Positions 9,009 to 17,383 of a stretch of 64,000 nucleotides of DNA are shown in pieces. Each line of letters starts with the position of its first letter. Position 1 is the stretch's first letter. The notes below the pieces were generated by a model that was given only the letters and a program-made list of their open reading frames with translations, was not told the DNA's origin and searched no databases. Source of the DNA: Stutzerimonas balearica DSM 6083 (GTDB lineage Bacteria; Pseudomonadota; Gammaproteobacteria; Pseudomonadales; Pseudomonadaceae); contig NZ_CP007511.1 of the NCBI RefSeq assembly GCF_000818015.1, positions 868,001 to 932,000 of the forward strand, in the 5' to 3' direction. A program made the position numbers and the translations under genes.

Positions 9009-9028
9009 GGGCCCGCCTAAGCGGGCCC
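9009..9028 (-). terminator. bidirectional hairpin between CopD-like and YdcH-like genes
   Basis: Perfect stem GGGCCCGC / GCGGGCCC with loop CTAA. On the minus strand it is followed by TTTCGTTT, so it mainly serves the YdcH-like gene; the plus-strand side lacks a T run. Confidence 0.7.
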
Positions 9029-9045
9029 CGGAAGTGCACGGCGGT

Positions 9046-9315
9046 TCAGCCGCAGCAGCCGCCGCAGCAACTGCCCGAGGCTTTCTTGAGGTCGCGGGCA
9101 ATCTCGTCCTTGAGCGCGACGCGCTGCATTTTCAGCTCATTGAGCGCTGCGTCGTCCAGCGTGTCGATGCCGTCTTCGACGCGGCAGATGCGCTTGTCCA
9201 GTTCCTCGTAGTCGTCTGCCTTGCGGGCGAACGCCGTGTCCTGCTGGCGCAGCCGCTGGAGCTGCTCGCGCTTTTCGGGGAAGTCCTTGATCAGGGGATG
9301 ATGGTCAACGTGCAT
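9046..9315 (-). CDS. YdcH-like (DUF465) protein with cysteine-rich C-terminal tail
   Basis: 89 residues from ATG 9315, which has CTGGAG upstream; the longer open frame up to 9510 runs over the FNR-type box and is not credible. The body is a charged helical hairpin typical of DUF465/YdcH (HPLIKDFPEKREQLQRLR ... DEEL-like spacing ... LKMQRVALKDEIARDL). The end is unusual: residues 81-89 are GSCCGGCCG, four cysteines in two pairs, which could bind a metal or form disulfides. The function of the family is unknown. An FNR-type box lies 58 nt upstream and a TATGTT -10 candidate sits at the expected place. Confidence 0.8.
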   Translation of the reverse strand: MHVDHHPLIKDFPEKREQLQRLRQQDTAFARKADDYEELDKRICRVEDGIDTLDDAALNELKMQRVALKDEIARDLKKASGSCCGGCCG

Positions 9316-9372
9316 GGAAGCGCTCCAGATGAGAGGGGTGGCTAACATAACGCCCTGCCTGGGCCGTTGCTT

Positions 9373-9386
9373 TTGATCGCGATCAA
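9373..9386 (-). promoter_or_regulatory. perfect FNR/Anr/Dnr box upstream of YdcH-like gene
   Basis: TTGATCGCGATCAA is a perfect palindrome and a full match to TTGAT-N4-ATCAA. Its edge is 58 nt from the YdcH-like start. On the minus strand TATGTT follows 23 nt after the box, as expected for a class II activator site at -41.5. mscL lies 150 nt away on the other strand. Confidence 0.85.
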
Positions 9387-9535
9387 GCCGCCGCGAAGCA
9401 GCGCCGCCCCTCGCTGCGCCTGCTGCTCTGGCCCGCGCGCCAGAGCGCCGTCTATGCTTGGCCTGATCGGGGAACCCTTGGCGGTACGCTCCGGTCAACG
9501 CAGCGGTCAATCACCTTCTGGAACAGGAATTCAAG

Positions 9536-9952
9536 ATGAGCCTTCTCAACGAGTTCAAGGCCTTTGCCGTTCGGGGAAATGTCGTCGACATGGCGGTCGG
9601 GATCATCATCGGTGCGGCGTTCGGCAAGATCGTCTCGTCGTTTGTTGGTGATGTGATCACTCCACCGCTGGGCCTATTGATCGGCGGCGTCGACTTCTCC
9701 GAGTTGGCAATAGTGCTGCGTGAGCCGGTCGGCGATGCGCCGGCGGTCACCCTCGGCTATGGCAAGTTCATTCAGACCGTCATCGATTTCACCATCATGG
9801 CCTTCGCCATCTTCCTCGGGGTGAAGGCAATCAATCACCTCAAGCGCAAGGAGGCCGAAGCGCCCTCCGCTCCGCCTGCACCAAGCAAGGAAGAGCTGTT
9901 GCTGACCGAGATCCGCGACCTGCTCAAGGAGCAGAACGGCCGGCAGGGCTGA
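9536..9952 (+). CDS. mscL: large-conductance mechanosensitive channel MscL
   Basis: 138 residues, typical length. N-terminal amphipathic helix [17 protein letters not shown]1 [19 protein letters not shown] containing the pore-lining glycine/alanine pattern, a periplasmic loop, TM2 [20 protein letters not shown] and a C-terminal cytoplasmic helix [12 protein letters not shown]. MscL opens under membrane tension to release solutes in hypo-osmotic shock. AGGAA precedes the start. Followed by a terminator-like hairpin. Confidence 0.96.
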   Translation: MSLLNEFKAFAVRGNVVDMAVGIIIGAAFGKIVSSFVGDVITPPLGLLIGGVDFSELAIVLREPVGDAPAVTLGYGKFIQTVIDFTIMAFAIFLGVKAINHLKRKEAEAPSAPPAPSKEELLLTEIRDLLKEQNGRQG

Positions 9953-9969
9953 ACGGCCGTCGACGGACG

Positions 9970-9989
9970 GCGCCCCGCAAGCGGGGCGC
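9970..9989 (+). terminator. hairpin after mscL
   Basis: Stem GCGCCCCGC / GCGGGGCGC with a 2-base apex, 17 nt after the stop; CCTTTTGG follows a little downstream, so the T run is weak. It could also serve ccpR on the other strand. Confidence 0.6.
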
Positions 9990-10009
9990 GTGCATCCTTT
10001 TGGCGATGA

Positions 10010-11038
10010 TCAGAGCGGCTTGGGCGTTGCTTCGGTGCTCGCCGGCAGCAGGGGATAGGCCACCTTGGGCTGTTCGCCGGTCAGGCTGTGCAGGAAGGCG
10101 GTGATGGCACCGACTTCGCCGTCGCTGAGTTCGCGTCCCAGCTGACTGTCGCCCATGATCGCCACGGCCTGCTCCAGCTCCCAGACTTCGCCGCTGTGAA
10201 AGTACGGCGGAGTCAGCGCGACGTTGCGCAGCGGTGCGGCACGAAATACGTATTCGTCATTCGCGGTGTTGGTTACGGCAAATCGCCCCTTGTCGCCCTC
10301 GGGCAGAATCTCGGCACCCGGTTTCTTGATCACGCCGAACGGAAAGTAGCCCTGGCCGCCGACATTGACGCCGTTGTGGCAGGCTGCGCAGCCACTGTCC
10401 ATGAACAGGGCAAGGCCCTGCTTCTGCTTGGCATCGAGCGCGGCGTCGTCACCGGCGAGAAAGCGGTCGAATGGCGAATTCGGTGTCACCAGGCTGACTT
10501 CGAATGCCTCCAGTGCATAGGCCATGTTGTCGAAGCTGACGGGGTCCTTGTCGTTCGGGAAGGCCTTTTCGAACTCGGCGACATACTCGGGAATGCTCTT
10601 GAGCGTGGCGACCACGCGTTCGGGCGTGCTGTTCATTTCCACGCTGGCCTGGACCGGGCCCTTGGCCTGCTCCTGCAGATCCTTGGCGCGACCATCCCAG
10701 AATTGCGCAGCGTTGAAGACCGCGTTGAGCACGGTGGGAGAGTTGCGCGGTCCCTTTTGCCAGCCGTGGCCGATCGACGTCGGCACGTTGTCGCTGCCGC
10801 CGATCGCCAGGTTGTGGCAGCTGTTGCAGCTGATCACATGGCTGCTCGACAGGCGGGGATCGAACCAGAGCTTGTGGCCGAGCACCGCCTGGGGCTGACT
10901 GACCGGCTTGCCACGGACTTCGCTGACCTGATCGGGAATCGGTTTGAACACCGCATTGGCCCGCTCGCGCAGATCGTTGGCGGCTGAGGCAGTGGCTGTC
11001 AGTAGGAGGCTACCGATTAGGACGCTTAGCTTGCGCAT
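10010..11038 (-). CDS. ccpR: periplasmic dihaem cytochrome c peroxidase
   Basis: 342 residues with a Sec signal peptide (MRKLSVLIGSLLLTATASAA, about 20 residues). Two c-type haem sites: C71-N-S-C74-H75 and C217-A-A-C220-H221, the arrangement of bacterial dihaem peroxidases. Reduces hydrogen peroxide to water in the periplasm with electrons from cytochrome c or azurin. An FNR-type box 58 nt upstream fits the known anaerobic, Anr-dependent expression of ccpR in P. aeruginosa. MauG-like proteins are related, but the length and motif spacing favour the peroxidase. Confidence 0.92.
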   Translation of the reverse strand: MRKLSVLIGSLLLTATASAANDLRERANAVFKPIPDQVSEVRGKPVSQPQAVLGHKLWFDPRLSSSHVISCNSCHNLAIGGSDNVPTSIGHGWQKGPRNSPTVLNAVFNAAQFWDGRAKDLQEQAKGPVQASVEMNSTPERVVATLKSIPEYVAEFEKAFPNDKDPVSFDNMAYALEAFEVSLVTPNSPFDRFLAGDDAALDAKQKQGLALFMDSGCAACHNGVNVGGQGYFPFGVIKKPGAEILPEGDKGRFAVTNTANDEYVFRAAPLRNVALTPPYFHSGEVWELEQAVAIMGDSQLGRELSDGEVGAITAFLHSLTGEQPKVAYPLLPASTEATPKPL

Positions 11039-11095
11039 GAGACACGACTCCTTGTTTGGGTGGCTCTAGCTAGCCGCTTCCCGCCGCAGTCGGGC

Positions 11096-11109
11096 TTGAC
11101 CTGGGTCAA
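11096..11109 (-). promoter_or_regulatory. FNR/Anr/Dnr box upstream of ccpR
   Basis: TTGACCTGGGTCAA is an inverted repeat matching TTGAT-N4-ATCAA at eight of ten positions, with symmetric T-to-C / A-to-G changes. Its edge is 58 nt from the ccpR start. The Lon-like gene starts 147 nt away on the other strand. Confidence 0.78.
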
Positions 11110-11256
11110 GCTTGGCTGGCTGGTCGGGCGGGGCAAATGTCACAGCATGTTTGCGCCGCATCCGGCCAACTGTCCGTGAACCTTGCGAGCCGTATCGACC
11201 CTCGCCAGAATGGCGGATCGATTTGCGGCCTCGCGCCACCCCTGCAAGGAATTCCG

Positions 11257-13686
11257 ATGTCCCAACCTGTCGCTGCCGGGCTGCGCCTGGCACTCGATGC
11301 GCTGACCCGTCCCTTCGATCCGAGCCAGTTCAGCTTCACCACCACCGATGAACTCGAACCCTTTTTCGGCGTGCTTGGCCAGGAGCGCGCCGTAGAGGCG
11401 CTGCAGTTTGGCGTTGCGATGCCCCGTCCGGGCTACAACGTCTACGTGATGGGCGAGCCGGGGACCGGGCGCTTTTCGTTCGTGCGGCGCTACCTCAAGG
11501 CGGAAGGCAAGCGGCTCGAGACGCCGGCCGACTGGCTGTACATCAATAACTTCGACGAGCCCCGCGAGCCGAAGGCTCTCAGGCTTGAGCCAGGTACGGC
11601 GGGCCAGCTCATCGCCGACATCAATCAGCTGATCGACAACCTGCTCGCGACCTTTCCTGCGGTGTTCGAGCACCCGAGCTTCCAGCAGAAGAAGAGCGCG
11701 ATCGATCGCGCGTTCAACCAGCGTTACGACAAGGCGCTGGATGTGATCGAAAAGCTTGCGCTGGAAAAGGAGATCGCGCTGTACCGCGACAGCACCAACA
11801 TCGCCTTTACGCCGATGAAGGACGGCAAATCGATGGACGAGGCGGAGTTCGCCCAGTTGCCGGAGGTCGAGCGCGAGCGCTATCACGATGACATTTCCGC
11901 GCTCGAGGTTCGCCTCAATGAGGAACTGGCCAGTCTGCCGCAGTGGAAGCGTGAGTCCAGCAACCAGTTGCGCCAGCTGAATGAGGAGACCATCAATCAG
12001 TCGCTGCAGCCGTTGATCGCACCGCTGGCGGAGAAGTACGCGGGCAATCCGGGCATCGAGGATTATCTGCGAGCGGTGCAGGGCAACCTGCTGCGCACCG
12101 TGATCGAACAGCTGGTTGACGAGAACCGGCCGGAAGCACAAAACCGCCAGCTGCTCGAAGAGCAGTATTCGCCGAGCCTGATCGTTGGTCACGGCACCAA
12201 TGGTGGGGCTCCGGTGGTGTTCGAGCCGCACCCGACCTTCGACAACCTGTTCGGCCGCATCGAATACAACACCGACCAGGGCGCGCTGTACACCAGCTAT
12301 CGCCAGTTGCGCCCCGGTGCGCTGCATCGCGCCAACGGTGGCTTCCTCATGCTCGAGGCCGAAAAGCTGCTCAGCGAGCCCTTCGTCTGGGATGCGCTCA
12401 AGCGCGCCTTGCAGTCGCGGAAGCTGAAGATGGAGTCGCCGCTGGCCGAACTCGGCCGGCTGGCGACCGTGACGCTGACGCCGGAAGTGATTCCGCTGAA
12501 CGTCAAGGTCATCATCATCGGCTCGCGCCAGCTGTATTACACGCTGCAGGACCTGGATCCGGACTTCCAGGAGATGTTTCGCGTGCTGGTCGACTTCGAC
12601 GAGGACATACCGCTGGCCGAGGACAGCCTCGAGCAGTTCGCCCAGTTGCTCAAGACGCGGACGTCCGAAGAAGACATGGCGCCGCTGACGGCTGCGGCTG
12701 TCGCGCGCCTGGCCACCTATAGCGCACGGCTGGCCGAGCATCAGGGGCGTCTGTCGGCGCGCATCGGCGATCTGTTCCAGTTGGTCAGCGAGGCGGATTT
12801 CATCCGTCAGCTGGCCAAGGACGAGGTGACCGACGTCGGCCATATCGAGCGCGCCCTGAAGGCCAAGGAGACCCGCACGGGCCGGGTGTCGGCCCGCATT
12901 CTCGAGGATATTCTCGCGGGCGTGATCCTCATCGACACCGAGGGCGCCGCGATCGGTAAATGCAACGGCTTGACCGTGCTGGAGGTTGGCGATTCGGCAT
13001 TCGGCATGCCGGCACGGATCTCCGCGACGGTCTACCCGGGCGGTTCGGGGATCGTCGACATCGAGCGCGAGGTCAACCTCGGCCAGCCGATCCACTCCAA
13101 GGGGGTGATGATCCTCACCGGCTACCTCGGCAGCCGCTACGCGCAGGAGTTTCCGCTGGAAATCTCCGCAAGCATCGCGCTCGAGCAGTCCTACGGCTAT
13201 GTCGATGGTGACAGCGCCTCGCTGGGCGAGTGCTGTGCGCTGATCTCGGCGCTGTCACGCACGCCGCTCAAGCAGTGCTTCGCCATTACCGGCTCGATCA
13301 ACCAGTTCGGCGAAGTGCAGGCCGTGGGTGGCGTGAACGAGAAGATCGAGGGCTTCTTCAGGCTCTGCGAGGCGCGTGGCCTGTCGGGCGAGCAGGGGGT
13401 CATCATTCCCTTCGCCAACGTTTCCACGCTGATGCTCGACGAGCGCGTGCTCGAGGCGGTGCGCAGCAATCGCTTCCACGTATACGCGGTTCGGCATGTC
13501 GATGAGGCGCTCTCGCTGCTCGTCGGCGAAGCGGTAGGCATCGCCGATGACAAGGGGCGCTTCACCCCGGGCAGCGTCAATGCGCGTGTGGTCGAGCGGC
13601 TGCGGGAGATTGCCGAGATCGAGTTGGAGGAAGACGAAAAGCCCGAGGCAGGTAAGCTCGACCCGGCAGCGGAAGGCTCATCGTAG
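11257..13686 (+). CDS. Lon-like ATP-dependent protease (AAA_32 / Lon_C family)
   Basis: 809 residues from ATG 11257, which has CAAGGA upstream. N-terminal ATPase region with a Walker-A-like loop GEPGTGRFS near residue 65, in which the usual lysine is arginine. A long helical insertion follows, then the second half of the AAA module (FRVLVDFDEDIPLAEDS), then a C-terminal Lon protease domain with the catalytic serine in DGDSASLGE and the lysine in GGVNEKIEGF. Resembles the non-classical Lon-like proteases annotated as PA4576/PA0779 or E. coli YcbZ. Targets are unknown; the P. aeruginosa relative AsrA is linked to aminoglycoside stress. Confidence 0.85.
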   Translation: MSQPVAAGLRLALDALTRPFDPSQFSFTTTDELEPFFGVLGQERAVEALQFGVAMPRPGYNVYVMGEPGTGRFSFVRRYLKAEGKRLETPADWLYINNFDEPREPKALRLEPGTAGQLIADINQLIDNLLATFPAVFEHPSFQQKKSAIDRAFNQRYDKALDVIEKLALEKEIALYRDSTNIAFTPMKDGKSMDEAEFAQLPEVERERYHDDISALEVRLNEELASLPQWKRESSNQLRQLNEETINQSLQPLIAPLAEKYAGNPGIEDYLRAVQGNLLRTVIEQLVDENRPEAQNRQLLEEQYSPSLIVGHGTNGGAPVVFEPHPTFDNLFGRIEYNTDQGALYTSYRQLRPGALHRANGGFLMLEAEKLLSEPFVWDALKRALQSRKLKMESPLAELGRLATVTLTPEVIPLNVKVIIIGSRQLYYTLQDLDPDFQEMFRVLVDFDEDIPLAEDSLEQFAQLLKTRTSEEDMAPLTAAAVARLATYSARLAEHQGRLSARIGDLFQLVSEADFIRQLAKDEVTDVGHIERALKAKETRTGRVSARILEDILAGVILIDTEGAAIGKCNGLTVLEVGDSAFGMPARISATVYPGGSGIVDIEREVNLGQPIHSKGVMILTGYLGSRYAQEFPLEISASIALEQSYGYVDGDSASLGECCALISALSRTPLKQCFAITGSINQFGEVQAVGGVNEKIEGFFRLCEARGLSGEQGVIIPFANVSTLMLDERVLEAVRSNRFHVYAVRHVDEALSLLVGEAVGIADDKGRFTPGSVNARVVERLREIAEIELEEDEKPEAGKLDPAAEGSS

Positions 13687-13848
13687 CGAGGTGATGGCGG
13701 CGTAAACGGAACGATCGGTGAGCCCACTTGTCTGCGGATTAGGAGTATTTGCTGCTCTTGATCCATGCTGATTTAGAGCTTCCGAGGAAAAAGCCGGTCG
13801 CCTGTTCCGCAGTCGCTAGGCAGCCGGCCGGTCGCGAGGACCGCCGCC

Positions 13849-14184
13849 ATGTCGCACGCGCTTTGCTTGAATCGCCAATGCCTGGGTCTGGTGACCCGTA
13901 TCGAATGCATCATTCGCCCGGTTGCCGGGGGTAATGGGCTCTGGACGCTGCTCTGCGCGGCGGGGCTGTCCGGATCGCAGCCAACTGCGATCCGGGTTCA
14001 GGGGCCGTTTCGCGGGCACCGGGTGGCCGAGTCGGTGCTCGAGGCCATCGTCAGCAACCTGCGCAGCCAGGGCTATGAGGAAGCTGCCGACCCGGCCATC
14101 TGGCAACTCCACATGCAGGCCGAACTGCGCAAGGTCAACGCCGATCAGGCTCGCTTCCTCAGCGGTTGGGAAACCCGTCCATAG
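13849..14184 (+). CDS. conserved hypothetical protein, 111 residues
   Basis: Not recognised beyond its place between the Lon-like protease and the UPF0114 gene, a position that in P. aeruginosa holds a small hypothetical gene. GCGAGGA lies eight bases before the ATG. The N-terminal half has three cysteines (C6, C11, C20) and the C-terminal half a basic/acidic helix pattern (ESVLEAIVSNLRSQGYEEA). No signal peptide or membrane segment. A 162-nt gap separates it from the preceding gene. Confidence 0.6.
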   Translation: MSHALCLNRQCLGLVTRIECIIRPVAGGNGLWTLLCAAGLSGSQPTAIRVQGPFRGHRVAESVLEAIVSNLRSQGYEEAADPAIWQLHMQAELRKVNADQARFLSGWETRP

Positions 14185-14233
14185 CCATCGGCGTATGGCC
14201 TCGTCGGGTTGCCCTCGAGTAGGGGCGCCGAGC

Positions 14234-14261
14234 TTGTCTGCCAGTTGGCGCTGCGTATACT
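14234..14261 (+). promoter_or_regulatory. sigma70-type promoter for the UPF0114 gene
   Basis: TTGTCT (14234-14239), 16-nt spacer, TATACT (14256-14261), 33 nt before the start codon at 14295. Confidence 0.6.
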
Positions 14262-14294
14262 CGCCGGCAGCCGTCTGACCTGTAGTGGAACCTC

Positions 14295-14783
14295 ATGGAA
14301 CGCTTTTTCGAGAACGCGATGTACGCAGCGCGCTGGCTGCTTGCTCCCATCTATTTCGGCCTGGCGCTTGCGCTGCTGGCGCTGACCATCAAATTTTTCC
14401 AGGAGATCTGGCACATACTGCCTAGCGTGCTCGCGCTGAGCGAAGGTGACCTGATCCTCAAGCTGCTGTCGCTGATCGACATGGCGTTGGTCGGTGGCCT
14501 GCTGGTGATGGTGATGATCTCCGGCTACGAGAATTTCGTATCGCAACTGGACATCGACGAGGGCAAGGAGAAGCTCGATTGGCTGGGCAAAATGGACTCC
14601 GGCTCGCTGAAGATGAAGGTTGCGGCCTCCATCGTGGCGATCTCTTCGATCCATCTGCTGCGGATGTTCATGGATGCGCAGCAGCTCGATGGCGACAAGC
14701 TCATGTGGTACGTCATCATTCACCTGACCTTTGTCGTCTCGGCGTTCGCGATGGGGTACCTGGACAAGCTCACCAAGCATTGA
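14295..14783 (+). CDS. UPF0114 (YqhA) family membrane protein
   Basis: 162 residues, three or four membrane helices: about 11-30, 55-75 ([22 protein letters not shown]), 105-125 and 135-155. The block GYENFVS with the following [29 protein letters not shown] is characteristic of the YqhA/UPF0114 family. The function is unknown. The N-terminus [20 protein letters not shown] is the usual family start. Confidence 0.88.
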   Translation: MERFFENAMYAARWLLAPIYFGLALALLALTIKFFQEIWHILPSVLALSEGDLILKLLSLIDMALVGGLLVMVMISGYENFVSQLDIDEGKEKLDWLGKMDSGSLKMKVAASIVAISSIHLLRMFMDAQQLDGDKLMWYVIIHLTFVVSAFAMGYLDKLTKH

Positions 14784-14823
14784 ATCGTGCGTGACGCCCC
14801 GACGCATGCCTGGAGGTGATCGG

Positions 14824-15132
14824 ATGCAACTGTCGCAACTCATCGAACTGGCCCAGGTGGGCGCCGTCGAATCGCTGGAGCTGATTTCACTGGAAGGTGG
14901 CTTCTATCTGCTGGAGATCCGCGAAGTTGGTGGTGTCCGGCATCGCCTGCGTGACGAAGCGGAGCGCGTCTGGCATGTGCGTTCGGTCGAGCACGCGCGT
15001 GATCTGCTGCGCGACATGCCGGAAGTGCCCTTCTACCTGTTGCATGCATCGGCGCACGAAGAAATGTGCGGCCTTCCGGCAACGGCTGGTGAGCCGCTCA
15101 GGGTCCCTCTCAGCATGCGCTCGGCCTGGTAG
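14824..15132 (+). CDS. conserved hypothetical protein (DUF6482-like)
   Basis: 102 residues, cytosolic. Starts MQLSQLIELAQVGAVESLEL and contains IREVGGVRHRLRDEAERVWHVRSVEHARDLL, a pattern seen in a small Pseudomonas family I associate with DUF6482; the role is unknown. TGGAGGTGATCGG precedes the ATG. It follows the UPF0114 gene by 40 nt and may share its transcript; fklB comes 66 nt later. Confidence 0.65.
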   Translation: MQLSQLIELAQVGAVESLELISLEGGFYLLEIREVGGVRHRLRDEAERVWHVRSVEHARDLLRDMPEVPFYLLHASAHEEMCGLPATAGEPLRVPLSMRSAW

Positions 15133-15198
15133 CGGTGAGGTCGGGTCGGGGCGACTGTGCTAGTCTGCCGGCCCTTTTAATCTGCAAGCGGAGCCGGC

Positions 15199-15816
15199 AT
15201 GACCGATCTCGAACTGAATACCGACGAAACCCGTGTGAGCTATGGCATTGGCCGTCAGCTGGGTGACCAGCTGCGTGACAATCCACCTCCGGGTATCAGC
15301 ATCGATGCGGTGATCGCCGGCATTCGTGATGCCTTCGCCAACGCCGCGAGCCGTGTCGATGCGGCCGAGCTGAGCGCCAGCTTTGCCGTGATCCGCGAGC
15401 GCATGCAGGCCGAGGCCCGGCAGAAGGCCGAGGCAGCGGCCGAAGAAGGGCGCGCCTACCTGGGCGAGAATGCCAAGCGCGAAGGCGTTGTCGTATTGTC
15501 TTCCGGTCTGCAGTACGAGGTGCTCACCGAGGGCTCGGGCGCCCGCCCGACGCGCGAGGACAGCGTGCGGACGCACTACCACGGTACGCTGATCGACGGC
15601 ACCGTGTTCGACAGCTCTTACCAGCGTGGCCAACCGGCAGAGTTCCCGGTCGGTGGCGTGATTGCAGGCTGGACCGAGGCGCTGCAACTGATGAACGCTG
15701 GCAGCAAGTGGCGTCTCTACGTGCCCAGCGAGCTGGCATATGGCGCGCAGGCCGTGGGTAGCATCCCGCCTCACAGTGTGCTGGTCTTCGATGTCGAACT
15801 GCTCGAAGTGCTCTGA
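15199..15816 (+). CDS. fklB: FKBP-type peptidyl-prolyl isomerase FklB
   Basis: 205 residues. N-terminal dimerisation domain (YGIGRQLGDQL, helices to about 95) joined by a long helix to the FKBP catalytic domain, which has the expected YHGTLIDGTVFDSSYQRG, FPVGGVIAGWTEALQLM and YVPSELAYG ... IPPHSVLVFDVELL. No signal peptide, so cytosolic FklB rather than periplasmic FkpA. Catalyses proline cis-trans isomerisation and acts as a chaperone. AGCGGAG precedes the start. Confidence 0.93.
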   Translation: MTDLELNTDETRVSYGIGRQLGDQLRDNPPPGISIDAVIAGIRDAFANAASRVDAAELSASFAVIRERMQAEARQKAEAAAEEGRAYLGENAKREGVVVLSSGLQYEVLTEGSGARPTREDSVRTHYHGTLIDGTVFDSSYQRGQPAEFPVGGVIAGWTEALQLMNAGSKWRLYVPSELAYGAQAVGSIPPHSVLVFDVELLEVL

Positions 15817-15831
15817 AGCCGGGCGCCGCGT

Positions 15832-16059
15832 TCAGGATTTCAGAGCGCGGGCGTAGCAGAACAGGAACAGGTTGCGCACCTGTTCCTTCAGCGCGCAGGG
15901 CTCTGTCGTGCTGAGCTCCTGGATCGTCAGATCGCCCTGGGCACAGAGTTCCGCCAGTGCCTCGCCTTCCAGTTGCGCGCAGACCGCGCCGGTCGCGCGG
16001 TCGAGGATTCTCACATAAGGCTCCGGCCGATCAAGCCAGGCATCAATCAGGTAGGTCAT
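15832..16059 (-). CDS. small iron-regulated protein (PA4570-like)
   Basis: 75 residues, no known domain: MTYLIDAWLDRPEPYVRILD ... QVRNLFLFCYARALKS, with three cysteines. It occupies the place between fklB and ispB that in P. aeruginosa is held by PA4570, a short hypothetical protein I recall as strongly iron-repressed. The Fur box 26 nt upstream supports iron control. The gene points toward fklB (convergent), leaving 15 nt between stops. Molecular function unknown. Confidence 0.75.
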   Translation of the reverse strand: MTYLIDAWLDRPEPYVRILDRATGAVCAQLEGEALAELCAQGDLTIQELSTTEPCALKEQVRNLFLFCYARALKS

Positions 16060-16084
16060 GGCGTCGCCTCCACAATTAGATTTC

Positions 16085-16103
16085 GATAATGAGAATAATT
16101 ATC
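16085..16103 (-). promoter_or_regulatory. Fur box
   Basis: GATAATGAGAATAATTATC matches the 19-bp Fur consensus at 17 positions. It lies 26 nt upstream of the 75-residue gene, in a locally AT-rich promoter. Confidence 0.88.
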
Positions 16104-16173
16104 GTTTTCTAAATTGCAAGTGCGAAATGCCCCCGGCCATCGGTGTGCCGGTGTGCTGGTGCTTTGCGATGTA

Positions 16174-17142
16174 TCAGTGGGTCCGGGCTACGGCGAACTG
16201 GGCGAGTTCGATGAGTGCGTCCCGGTAGCGGTTGTGCGGGATCGGCTCGAGGCTGGCGATCGCGCGGTCGGCATGCTGCCGAGCCAGCTGCGCGGTGTAG
16301 CCGAGCGCACCAGAGGATTCGACGGCCTCACGGATGTGCTCGAGATCCTCGATGCCGCCTTTCTGGATGGCGCGGCGTACCAGGCTGGCCTGGGATTCGG
16401 TGCCCTCGCGCATGGTGTAGATCAACGGCAGGGTCGGTTTGCCTTCGGCCAGGTCGTCGCCGACGTTCTTGCCGAGGGTTTGGGCGTCGCCCTGGTAATC
16501 CAGCAGATCGTCGACCAATTGGAAGGCAATGCCCAGGTGGTCGCCGAAGACGCGTAGCGCTTCGCGCTGCTCGTGCGTCGCCCCGGCCAGGGTGGCGGCG
16601 CTGTGCGTCGAGGCCTCGAAAAGCATCGCGGTCTTGCCGCGAATGACCTCCATGTAGATTTCCTCGGTGGTGCTGGCGTCACGCACCTTGGATAGCTGCA
16701 GTACCTCGCCCTCGGCAATGACCCGGGTCGCCTGGGAAATGATCTGCATGACTGGCATCGAGCCGAGTTCGACCATCATCTCGAAGGAGCGGGCGTAAAG
16801 AAAGTCGCCGACCAGAACGCTGGGCGCGTTGCCCCACAGTGCATTGGCGGTCGAGCGGCCGCGACGCATGCCGGACATGTCCACTACGTCGTCGTGCAGC
16901 AGTGTCGAGGTGTGCAGGAATTCGATGATCGCCGCGAGCAGGCGCAACGGGTCGCCCTGATGCCCGAGTGCGCTACCGCTGAGCAGGACCAGAAGTGGGC
17001 GCAGGCGCTTGCCACCGGCCGAGGTGATATAGTCCCCGATCTTTTCTACCAGGGGCACGCGAGACGTCAGCTGCTTGCGGATAATGCCGTCAACGGCAGC
17101 GAAATCGTCCGCTACGACTTGGTAGAAGGCCTGGGGTTGCAT
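16174..17142 (-). CDS. ispB: octaprenyl/polyprenyl diphosphate synthase
   Basis: 322 residues. Both aspartate-rich motifs of trans-prenyltransferases are present: LLHDDVVDMSGMRRG (first, around residue 84) and QLVDDLLDYQGD (second). Makes the long-chain polyprenyl diphosphate for the ubiquinone side chain from IPP and FPP. GAGGAG lies six bases before the ATG. Divergent from rplU, the usual gammaproteobacterial arrangement. Confidence 0.95.
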   Translation of the reverse strand: MQPQAFYQVVADDFAAVDGIIRKQLTSRVPLVEKIGDYITSAGGKRLRPLLVLLSGSALGHQGDPLRLLAAIIEFLHTSTLLHDDVVDMSGMRRGRSTANALWGNAPSVLVGDFLYARSFEMMVELGSMPVMQIISQATRVIAEGEVLQLSKVRDASTTEEIYMEVIRGKTAMLFEASTHSAATLAGATHEQREALRVFGDHLGIAFQLVDDLLDYQGDAQTLGKNVGDDLAEGKPTLPLIYTMREGTESQASLVRRAIQKGGIEDLEHIREAVESSGALGYTAQLARQHADRAIASLEPIPHNRYRDALIELAQFAVARTH

Positions 17143-17215
17143 CGGGGGCTCCTCGGAGATTGCGCGGCATGCTATGAGCCGGGTCGGGGGCTGTCAAGGC
17201 AGCTAATATCGGGCC

Positions 17216-17244
17216 TTGCGTGGGCTCTCCTGCGTGCGTACAAT
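17216..17244 (+). promoter_or_regulatory. sigma70 promoter of rplU-rpmA
   Basis: TTGCGT (17216-17221), 17-nt spacer, TACAAT (17239-17244). Transcription would begin near 17251, giving a leader of about 130 nt before the rplU start. Confidence 0.75.
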
Positions 17245-17383
17245 CGCGGACCCTGAACTTTCCCCTGGGCATTTCCCTGCCTTACGCAATTGCACGGGCG
17301 TCCCTTCCGGCCCCATGCAGCCATGCCAGCCAATACCTCCTCTTATAAAGCGCTGGGTGAGCAGGATTAACGGAGATACACAG

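Noticed and set aside
9316..9510. Upstream extension of the YdcH-like gene to 154 residues
   Set aside because: It would cover the FNR-type box and the -10, is arginine/alanine-rich, and the ATG at 9315 has a proper ribosome binding site.
13749..13934. 61-residue open frame before the 111-residue gene
   Set aside because: No ribosome binding site, runs into the better supported gene in another frame, and has no recognisable features.
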